The notes under the pieces: model-generated
Database searches by the model: none
Told to the model about the DNA's origin: nothing
Seen by the model: the letters and a program-made list of their open reading frames with translations, nothing else
Assembly: GCA_943373175.1 (NCBI GenBank)
Contig: CALSBM010000030.1
Span: forward strand, 1 to 34,798
DNA length: 34,798 nt
Reading direction: 5' to 3'
Origin: JAIXUI01 sp943373175
Lineage (GTDB): Bacteria; Bacteroidota; Bacteroidia; UBA7662; JAIXUI01
Part shown: positions 29,007 to 34,798 of the stretch, piece after piece
Numbering within the stretch: position 1 is the first letter of the stretch
Layout of the letters: each line of letters begins with the position of its first letter
Translations under genes and position numbers: made by a program

Positions 29007-30540
29007 TCAACTCATCCGAGCCTTTCCACTCCAAAACAATATGGCGATGCTTGGCTCGAGGTAAAAAGTCTCTTAATACTTCTTTCACTTCAGGATCAAT
29101 AAACCGGGTGTCGCTCAAATCTATTTGAAGGTTAGCATTTGCCGGAATTCCTTCTATGCATTCCTTAAGTTTCACCTTGTTTAAAAAACTGACACTGGCA
29201 TTCAACCGTAACGAAAAATCGGAAGGTCCGTTTTCAGACTTTTGAGTTAGCTCAAATTCGGATTGAACGCTATCTCTAAGAACAAAATAAACCGCAATAA
29301 GCAACCCAACAGTAACTCCGATTAGTAAATCGATAGCCAAAATCATGAGGATTGTTAGGGCAAATGGGAGAAATTGCTTGAAACCTTGCACATAAACTGC
29401 TTTAATAATCGATGGTTTAGCGAGCTTATAACCCGTCAAAAACAAAATTGCGGCAAGACTTGCGTAGGGTATCAGGTTTAAAAATTGAGCAACAAAGGCA
29501 ACTGATACAAGCAAAAGAACTCCATGAGTAAAAGAAGAAAGCCTCGTTCTAGCGCCGGCTTCAACATTGGCAGCTCCTCTAACAATAACTGCTGTGATGG
29601 GAAGTGCTCCTACTAAGCCGCATAGAGAATTCCCAACTCCCTGAGCGACCAATTCACGATTCACTGGTGAATTTCGGTGTTGAGGGTCGAGCTTATCAAC
29701 AGCTTCAAGGCATAACAGCGTTTCAAGAGAAGCGAGAATGGCCAGAATGGCGCCTTCTCTCAACGCCCTGTTCCAAGAAGGCGTCTGGTTCCAGTCGATA
29801 CCATTCCATTGAGTAAGCACATTATTAGGTACAGAAACACATAAAGTTTCTGGTAATGCGATTTCCTGAAGGTACTTGAGGCTTAACCATTGGTAAGCCA
29901 AACCCATAATCACAACAAGTAAAAAAGGAGGAAGTGGGAAGTATGCTCTAAGCCTGGGATTTTCAGCCAATATCAGAATTAGAAGGCTTGCTAACCCGAT
30001 AGAAGCTGCTTCAATACTCATGTGCTGCCAAACTTGATTCCCATAATTGACAGAAGAAAGCATCCGTATAAAGTCATCGGACCAAAAATCAGGCTGATTA
30101 AGCCCTAAAACCAGTGGGATTTGTTTTCCAATCAACAATATCCCTATAGCTGCAAGCATCCCCTTAATAACCGAAGCTGGAGTATAACGGGCAAGATCAC
30201 CAAGGCGGAAAAGCCCAATAGCGATTTGCATAACACCGGCAATAAAAACACACCAGATGTAATGCTGAAAATCGCCGAATAACAAGATTCCGGAAGAAAC
30301 TATGGTTGTAAGTCCTGCTGCGGGCCCGGAAACCGAAAGTGGTGATCCGCTAATCCACGGTACAATTAACCCGCCGATGATTCCTGCTAATAATCCGGAA
30401 GAAAGCGGCGCCCCACTGGCCAAGGCAATTCCGAGACACAACGGTAAAGCAACCAAATAAACAGAAAGTCCTGCTGGCAGGTCAAAAAACCAATACCGTT
30501 TACTTAAAAACCGAATACTCCTCCAGGTTATGCTTGCCAT
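28984..30540 (-). CDS. SulP family anion transporter with STAS domain
   Basis: A 518-residue SLC26/SulP transporter. The N-terminus opens with FFDLPAGLSVYLVALPLCLGIA, the conserved SulP entry. GIIGGLIVPWISGSPLSVSGPAAGL is the substrate-site helix pair, and about a dozen membrane segments run to ~425. The last ~90 residues are a STAS domain (LNASVSFLNKVKLKECI ... LQIDLSDTRFIDPEV). The substrate could be sulfate, bicarbonate or another anion. Bacteroidota SulP genes are often next to carbonic anhydrase, but none is here. It lies 9 bases after the lipoprotein gene on the same strand and converges with, and overlaps by 23 bases, the kinase gene at 28173. Confidence 0.92.
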   Translation of the reverse strand: MASITWRSIRFLSKRYWFFDLPAGLSVYLVALPLCLGIALASGAPLSSGLLAGIIGGLIVPWISGSPLSVSGPAAGLTTIVSSGILLFGDFQHYIWCVFIAGVMQIAIGLFRLGDLARYTPASVIKGMLAAIGILLIGKQIPLVLGLNQPDFWSDDFIRMLSSVNYGNQVWQHMSIEAASIGLASLLILILAENPRLRAYFPLPPFLLVVIMGLAYQWLSLKYLQEIALPETLCVSVPNNVLTQWNGIDWNQTPSWNRALREGAILAILASLETLLCLEAVDKLDPQHRNSPVNRELVAQGVGNSLCGLVGALPITAVIVRGAANVEAGARTRLSSFTHGVLLLVSVAFVAQFLNLIPYASLAAILFLTGYKLAKPSIIKAVYVQGFKQFLPFALTILMILAIDLLIGVTVGLLIAVYFVLRDSVQSEFELTQKSENGPSDFSLRLNASVSFLNKVKLKECIEGIPANANLQIDLSDTRFIDPEVKEVLRDFLPRAKHRHIVLEWKGSDELIKAIIGQ

Positions 30541-30549
30541 TGTAAAGGA

Positions 30550-31938
30550 CTATCGATAATTATACTCGTAGCAACCGGCTGCCGGTACGGGTTTTCGCAA
30601 AGTGCCGTTTAAGTCACGGATAACACCCGGAAACTGACTGCGTAAATCTTCACCCAATCCTTCCGCTTTACTGAGTGAGTCTAACTGGTAATTTCCATCA
30701 TTGGGATTTACAAACAATGGATTTTGGTTTAACCTGTTGTTATTGATGTTCAAAGTTCCTTGGCGGGTTCTGAAAATTGAGTTTCGGAAGTTCAAGGTGA
30801 AGGTTCCGATTCCTGTATTTTCCAATGCAATCTGTTCATCTTTGCTTCCCCAAACAATGCAGTTCAATAGTTCTGCATACAGGTTATTCACAACAGATCG
30901 GTTATTGGCATTTGTAACTGCAAAAGCGACCTCGGGATTGCTGAATCCGCCTCCATTGTTGGCAAATGTAGAATGTCGAAAAACATACCTACCTCCCAGG
31001 TCGCCAACAAAGCAATACTTCCCACAATCTGTTACCAACAGGTTTTCACCTTCAATAGAAGCGGTGTAACCCAGTAATCCAACCAGACTCATATTTTGAA
31101 TGCGGGTATTTTGAATTAACAAATTTCTGGTAGAACCATCAGCAGGTAAACTGTCAACCCGAACTCCCACTAATCCATTTCGGATGTCGGCCCAATCAAT
31201 TCGGTTTCCGGTGCTTCCTCTCAAAAAGTGTATTCCTTGCCAAGTTCCAGGTAAATCACGATAAAACGGATCGATTCGGTCTCCCCTAAATGTTACCGGG
31301 ACTCCCTGTCGGCCTTCAACCTTAAGCGAACCAAGGACAAACAGTGCCGAGTTTCGATTAAAGTAGATTTCAGAACCAGCTTCTATTTTCAATTCACAAA
31401 GCGAGTCAACCAAAACTGAATTATAAATTATTATGGGCTTGTCGCTTGTCCAGAGTGTATTACAAGGAAGAACAAAGCTTTTATAGAAAATGGCATTACG
31501 CCCGATGGCTTCCAACTGAACCTGCTGAAAACGCCCATTGCCTTTGTCAATCATTAAGGAGTCACGAACCAGTAATGGTTTCTGAGCGTTGTTGGGTTCA
31601 ACTGTAACTTCCACAAAAACATAAATACTATCACGAGCGGGAAGTTCTACGTCTTTCAAGCTATTGGTAGGAACACCGTTGATGTTTAGTCGGAAATCGC
31701 TGTTGCCTGTGAACTTCTTACCAGCTAAAAAAATCTCTGGGATGAGTAAGTCCGTGTTTGATGGATTGTAAATCACAATCCTCGAAGTGGTAGAACCAAC
31801 ATTGCTGAAAACGGTATCGAACAAAAGCGTATCCGTTGAAAAGCGCAGGCCTATATCCGGAGCGTAATCAAAGGATTGCTTGCGACATCCTGCGGTTGCA
31901 AGCAAAAAAAGTAGGATGAGCAGAAGCGGTCTGTTCAT
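30550..31938 (-). CDS. Lipoprotein, probable beta-sandwich plus right-handed beta-helix
   Basis: A 462-residue envelope lipoprotein. The signal MNRPLLLILLFLLATAGC ends in a lipobox with Cys18; the frame extends four codons upstream to a TTG, but this ATG is preferred. Residues ~20-145 look like an Ig-like/ASH-type sandwich (DTLLFDTVFSNVGSTTSRIVIYNPSN) of the kind that attaches surface domains. The rest has short repeated strands with Asn/Gly turns (NRIDWADIRNGLVGVRVD, LLIQNTRIQNMSLVGLLGY, FRHSTFANNGGGF), typical of pectate-lyase-like parallel beta-helices. No catalytic motif is recognised. First gene of a two-gene unit with SulP. Confidence 0.8.
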   Translation of the reverse strand: MNRPLLLILLFLLATAGCRKQSFDYAPDIGLRFSTDTLLFDTVFSNVGSTTSRIVIYNPSNTDLLIPEIFLAGKKFTGNSDFRLNINGVPTNSLKDVELPARDSIYVFVEVTVEPNNAQKPLLVRDSLMIDKGNGRFQQVQLEAIGRNAIFYKSFVLPCNTLWTSDKPIIIYNSVLVDSLCELKIEAGSEIYFNRNSALFVLGSLKVEGRQGVPVTFRGDRIDPFYRDLPGTWQGIHFLRGSTGNRIDWADIRNGLVGVRVDSLPADGSTRNLLIQNTRIQNMSLVGLLGYTASIEGENLLVTDCGKYCFVGDLGGRYVFRHSTFANNGGGFSNPEVAFAVTNANNRSVVNNLYAELLNCIVWGSKDEQIALENTGIGTFTLNFRNSIFRTRQGTLNINNNRLNQNPLFVNPNDGNYQLDSLSKAEGLGEDLRSQFPGVIRDLNGTLRKPVPAAGCYEYNYR

Positions 31939-31947
31939 AAAGCGCAG

Positions 31948-31978
31948 CAAATGTACGTCATTGTATCGGAGGAGCTAA
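31948..31978 (-). promoter_or_regulatory. Candidate promoter for the lipoprotein-SulP unit
   Basis: On the minus strand TACATTTG (31955-31948) matches TAnnTTTG exactly, with TTAG 19 bases upstream (31978-31975) as a poor -33 element. The ATG at 31938 follows 9 bases after the box. It occupies most of the 52-base divergent gap before the hydrolase gene. Confidence 0.45.
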
Positions 31979-31990
31979 CTTGCAACGTAA

Positions 31991-32740
31991 ATGGATATTG
32001 TACTACTGCACGGATTTACGGAAACTCCAACTATCTGGAAGAAGCTGAAAGAGCGATTAGTGTCTGCCGGCCATCGCTGTTTTGCTCCTTCATTATCCGG
32101 GAACAATCCTGATTTTCAGGATAGTAGTTTAAGCATGGAGTCAATGGCACTATCGGTAATGAACGGTGCGAAAGAAGCCGGAATGAGCCATTTTACTGTT
32201 TTTGGCCATTCTATGGGCGGATATGTAGCGTTACAAATGCTTAGAATGTTCCCTAATCAACTTATGGGATTGGGCTTGTTACAGTCAACCGCACTTTCTG
32301 ATGGAGATGAAAAGAAGAACAACCGGACGCAACTTGCCAAACTGTTAAGAGAAAAAGGCAGTGGTTCTTTTTTGAACACGTTTATACCCAATCTTTTTGC
32401 TCCTGCGAATGTAACTCAGCTTCAAAAAGTGATTGACGAACTTAAGCAAGACGCAGAAACAATTCCCGCTATTGGACTTGCAGCACAGACTATTGCCATG
32501 AGGGATAGACCGAACAGCCTTGACTTGTTAACTTCAACTAAAACTCCTTTGCTATTTCTACCCGGACGATTAGACCCACTGATCAGCACGGAAGTCATTT
32601 ATGCTCAGGCTGCACATTGCAAGAGTTCCTTTCAAATAGACTTTCTTGAAAACAGTGGTCATATGGGTATTTTCGAGGAATACGACAGAACACTTGCAGC
32701 TATGAACAACTTTATGGATTTTGCGGTGTTTCATCAATAA
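31991..32740 (+). CDS. Alpha/beta hydrolase
   Basis: A 249-residue soluble hydrolase with no signal peptide. The oxyanion region is VLLHGFTETPTIW (residues 4-16). The nucleophile elbow GHSMGG has Ser74, the acid is probably Asp195 (LPGRLDPLIS) and the base His224 (NSGHMG), so the full triad is present. The lid region (~100-165) is helical. The fold covers esterases, lipases, MenH-like and haloperoxidase-like enzymes, and the sequence does not choose among them. First gene of a plus-strand run with the cytochrome gene 15 bases downstream. Confidence 0.88.
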   Translation: MDIVLLHGFTETPTIWKKLKERLVSAGHRCFAPSLSGNNPDFQDSSLSMESMALSVMNGAKEAGMSHFTVFGHSMGGYVALQMLRMFPNQLMGLGLLQSTALSDGDEKKNNRTQLAKLLREKGSGSFLNTFIPNLFAPANVTQLQKVIDELKQDAETIPAIGLAAQTIAMRDRPNSLDLLTSTKTPLLFLPGRLDPLISTEVIYAQAAHCKSSFQIDFLENSGHMGIFEEYDRTLAAMNNFMDFAVFHQ

Positions 32741-32755
32741 TCTTGAAATAACTTC

Positions 32756-33469
32756 ATGTACACCGGAATACTACACACCCATAAGCTGGTTGTCAGCTTA
32801 TTTTTAATCTACTACTTCATTCGCACCGTTTTGTTATTAATGAACAAACACGATGCTTTGGATAAGTTGACAAAGAAGTTTGCAATTCCAGACCGGATTA
32901 TCTCAGTTTTGTTCTTAGCAACCGGAATATACCTGGCCGTGTTTTCCGGCACATCAACCGCTGGTTCATGGTTATGGGTAAAACTTATTGCTGTTTTCGC
33001 CTCGATTCCGTTGGCAATCATCGGGTTTAAAAAGAAAAACAAAGGCTTAGCATTGTTATCGTGGCTGTTGTTGGCTTATTCTTATGGTATATCTGAAACT
33101 AAAAGCCCGACCATGAACAAGAAAGCTTATTTCGAAGGCTTAGCAGGAAATGTTCAGGTTAATGCTAACGCCGCCAACATGGTTCCAGGTCAAGACAATT
33201 ACGATATTTCAGCACATGGCGCAGCCTTGTTCGCTAAAAACTGTCAGGTTTGCCATGGGTCTGACGGTAAACTTGGGAAAAGCGGCGCAAAAGAACTTTC
33301 TGCCAGCACCAAAACCCGTGATGAGAGCCGTGTTATAATTGAGCAAGGCAAGAATGGAATGCCAGGATTCGGAACCTTCCTGTCAGAAGATGAAATAATG
33401 GCTGTTAATGCTTATGTCCATACCCATTTCATCCAAGGTAGTGACCTCCAGGCCCCTTCTTCACACTAA
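32756..33469 (+). CDS. SirB-like membrane domain fused to cytochrome c
   Basis: A 237-residue fusion. Residues ~1-110 hold four hydrophobic helices with the SirB-type start GILHTHKLVVSLFLIYYFIR and a WVKLIAV helix. After a linker (~115-148), a mono-haem cytochrome c domain begins with the CXXCH site CQVCH (Cys163, Cys166, His167) and has a sixth-ligand Met202 (NGMPGFGTF), followed by the closing helix VNAYVHTHF. The C-terminal domain should face the periplasm and carry one covalent haem. Role probably in electron transfer, partner unknown. The gene's 3' end overlaps the next reading frame by up to 62 bases. Confidence 0.87.
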   Translation: MYTGILHTHKLVVSLFLIYYFIRTVLLLMNKHDALDKLTKKFAIPDRIISVLFLATGIYLAVFSGTSTAGSWLWVKLIAVFASIPLAIIGFKKKNKGLALLSWLLLAYSYGISETKSPTMNKKAYFEGLAGNVQVNANAANMVPGQDNYDISAHGAALFAKNCQVCHGSDGKLGKSGAKELSASTKTRDESRVIIEQGKNGMPGFGTFLSEDEIMAVNAYVHTHFIQGSDLQAPSSH

Positions 33470-34163
33470 GCTCTTAGGATTAACTTTCCTTTTGCTGTTA
33501 GGGGCATTACCCTTAAAAGCACAGCTTTTTCTTCGTCAGTTGGATAGCCTTCCAAGGCCTATTCAATTCAGTGGTTTGGTCATCGATGAAGACACTGGTC
33601 AGCCAATGCCCTTTGTTACCATACTGATAAAGAACAGGGTGAAAGGGACTATTTCTGATAATCGTGGTTTTTTTTCATTCGTAGCGCTCATTGGCGACAC
33701 TATCCGGTTCTCAAGTCTGGGTTATAAAAAGGCTTATCTGGTTATACCAGACACGATATCCGGCACCAGTTGGTCGGTTGTACAGCCAATGGAAGCAGAT
33801 CCGATAACACTTAAACCAATTCGCGTTTGGCCATGGGCGAACCGGGAGCAGTTTAAGCAAGAATTTATGGCTGCTCAGCTTCCTGATGAAAAAGCCGAAA
33901 TTGCTAAGCGTAACCTGGAATCTGAGCTACTCGCTGAACTTTCAGGAAATCTAAGTATGGATGGTTATGAGAACCAACGCAACTTTATTCAAAACGAAAT
34001 ACAGAAAACCTATTTTGCAGGTCAAATGAACTTTGCTCAATTAGGTGGCCCTAATGCAGTACCAATTCCTTCTACTTTGCTAAGTCCTATTGCATGGGCA
34101 GAGTTTGTAAAAGCATTGCAAAGAGGCGATTTCTGGAAGAAGAAAAAGAAGAAACTCAATTAA
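33408..34163 (+). CDS. Secreted protein with CarboxypepD_reg-like domain
   Basis: Up to 251 residues. Hydrophobic stretch LLGLTFLLLLGALPLKAQ is a signal peptide. The next ~85 residues (QFSGLVIDEDTGQPMPFVTI, GTISDNRGFFSF, DTIRFSSLGYKKAYL) are the carboxypeptidase regulatory-like fold that also fronts many TonB-dependent receptors. The C-terminal ~110 residues are helical with no recognised domain and end in a poly-Lys tail. The ATG at 33408 would overlap the cytochrome gene by 62 bases, and an in-frame GTG at 33441 (TSRPLLHTKLL) gives a more usual signal peptide and a 29-base overlap. The start is therefore uncertain. Role unknown; not a full receptor. Confidence 0.78.
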   Translation: MLMSIPISSKVVTSRPLLHTKLLGLTFLLLLGALPLKAQLFLRQLDSLPRPIQFSGLVIDEDTGQPMPFVTILIKNRVKGTISDNRGFFSFVALIGDTIRFSSLGYKKAYLVIPDTISGTSWSVVQPMEADPITLKPIRVWPWANREQFKQEFMAAQLPDEKAEIAKRNLESELLAELSGNLSMDGYENQRNFIQNEIQKTYFAGQMNFAQLGGPNAVPIPSTLLSPIAWAEFVKALQRGDFWKKKKKKLN

Positions 34164-34171
34164 TCTTAGCC

Positions 34172-34798
34172 ATGCTGGCAATAATTGAGTTCTCGCCCTC
34201 TCACGACGAATGCCTTTGGTCTTGGAAATGCTTGGCTGAACAAACAGGTTTTCAAGTTCTTTATTTTGTACATCCTTCTATAGCGAAAAGAGCTTCCTTA
34301 ATCCTTCCAGGAGCTCAGGTTTTTCCTTTAGAATTACCCGAAAAGGCTTCAGGGCGTTTCCACTTCCTACTTCAACTTAAAAAACAGTTAAAAAGCCTTG
34401 GCATACGAAAAGTTTTGTTCAATACTGCCACCGGCTCCTTGGTTAGGGATTTCTTGCTAATAGCCGGTAAGCGTTTTCAATTTACTGGAGTCTTGCATAA
34501 TGCAGAAAAATTGAAAGGCAGTTTTAGTCAAGCCGCAATTTCTCACTGGGTCAGGCACTATATTGTACTCAGTGACCATGTTAAGGAGCATGTAAAGAAA
34601 TCCACTAATGTTAAATTAGAAGCTATTTATCCCGTCTATTTTCCTGACAATCTTACACGGTTTCCAAAATCCGAAAAAGGATTCAGAGTAGTAATTCCTG
34701 GTCAGTTAGAGTTAGCTCGGCGCGATTATCCAGCACTGATAAAATCGTTATCGAGCATAATGCTCCCAGAAGATTTCAAGTTAGTCTTCTTGGGCAAA
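34172..34798 (+). CDS. Probable glycosyltransferase, truncated by the window edge
   Basis: An open frame from the ATG at 34172, 8 bases after the previous stop, runs to the last base (209 complete codons with no stop), so its 3' end is outside. It begins MLAIIEFSPSHDECLWSW, continues with a Rossmann-like N-terminal half (FQVLYFVHPS, RKVLFNTATGSL, FTGVLHNAEKL, YIVLSDHVKEHV) and starts a second half with RVVIPGQLELARRDYPAL. That layout is the GT-B fold of family 4-type glycosyltransferases: the 'LHNAEK' and 'VLSDHVKEHV' segments resemble the acceptor domain and the 'PGQLE' strand the start of the donor domain. The donor-site EX7E motif lies beyond the edge. Family call moderate. Confidence 0.72.
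   Translation, partial: MLAIIEFSPSHDECLWSWKCLAEQTGFQVLYFVHPSIAKRASLILPGAQVFPLELPEKASGRFHFLLQLKKQLKSLGIRKVLFNTATGSLVRDFLLIAGKRFQFTGVLHNAEKLKGSFSQAAISHWVRHYIVLSDHVKEHVKKSTNVKLEAIYPVYFPDNLTRFPKSEKGFRVVIPGQLELARRDYPALIKSLSSIMLPEDFKLVFLGK

Noticed and set aside
30701..31069. 122-residue plus-strand frame opposite the beta-helix lipoprotein
   Set aside because: Antisense to a gene with signal peptide and lipobox, and the predicted protein has no recognisable domain or start context.
31968..31974. GGAGGAG before the hydrolase gene as a Shine-Dalgarno site
   Set aside because: It lies 16 bases before the ATG, too far for normal pairing, and Bacteroidota seldom rely on such sites.
1..34798. A mobile element, prophage, toxin-antitoxin or defence island that would mark an accessory region
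   Set aside because: I looked for transposases, integrases, tRNA-linked repeats, restriction or anti-phage genes and terminal repeats and found none. Gene content and codon texture appear uniform.

Overview
The window is a gene-dense piece of a Bacteroidota (Bacteroidetes) chromosome with moderate-to-low GC. The phylum call rests on family content: a DUF4476 secreted protein, a LruC-domain lipoprotein, a DUF1599 protein, a lipoprotein MsrB-MsrA fusion, a KdsC/UbiA pair, a CarboxypepD_reg-like protein and a folP-cdaA pair. It is also supported by few Shine-Dalgarno sequences and start-proximal TAnnTTTG-like boxes, the -7 element of this phylum. I cannot place the order or genus. There are no rRNA or tRNA genes, insertion sequences, integrases, phage genes or CRISPR arrays. 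It reads as core chromosome, not an island.

Layout. (1) 1-3867, plus strand: a YdeI/OmpD-associated protein cut by the left edge, a NifS/IscS-type cysteine desulfurase, then a NatA/NatB-like ABC exporter pair. (2) 3846-6291, plus: a Ppx/GppA phosphatase, a KdsC-like HAD phosphatase and a UbiA prenyltransferase, nearly end to end. (3) 6553-7650, plus: a lipoprotein MsrB-MsrA repair enzyme. (4) 7656-10805, minus: an overlapping folP - cdaA - metal-permease operon. The last gene fuses an ABC-3 permease to a DtxR/MntR-type repressor, the domain order of chlamydial YtgCR. (5) 10853-13643, plus: an internally duplicated DUF1599 protein, AnmK and a DUF4476 protein, ending at a strong bidirectional terminator. 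(6) 13750-16014, minus: aconitase. (7) 16097-23572, minus: three overlapping histidine kinase genes. They comprise a soluble 8-PAS + GAF kinase, a membrane kinase with a NarX/PilJ-type sensor and a membrane kinase with a decayed version of that sensor. All three have similar kinase cores and no response regulator is nearby. (8) 23688-25082, plus: LruC lipoprotein. (9) 25185-28115, minus: a tiny putative membrane peptide, a DPM1/GtrB-like glycosyltransferase and an orphan polytopic membrane protein. (10) 28173-29006, plus: a BadF/N-acetylglucosamine-kinase-like protein, its 3' end overlapping the convergent SulP gene. (11) 28984-31938, minus: lipoprotein plus SulP-STAS anion transporter. (12) 31991-34798, plus: alpha/beta hydrolase, SirB-like/cytochrome c fusion, CarboxypepD_reg-like secreted protein and a glycosyltransferase cut by the right edge.

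How the genes fit together. AnmK and the N-acetylglucosamine-kinase-like protein suggest cell-wall sugar recycling. KdsC fits LPS Kdo synthesis, and the glycosyltransferases fit envelope glycan work. The most unusual elements are the permease-repressor fusion co-transcribed with the c-di-AMP synthase, and the three-kinase operon in which signals from distinct sensors may converge through related kinase cores.
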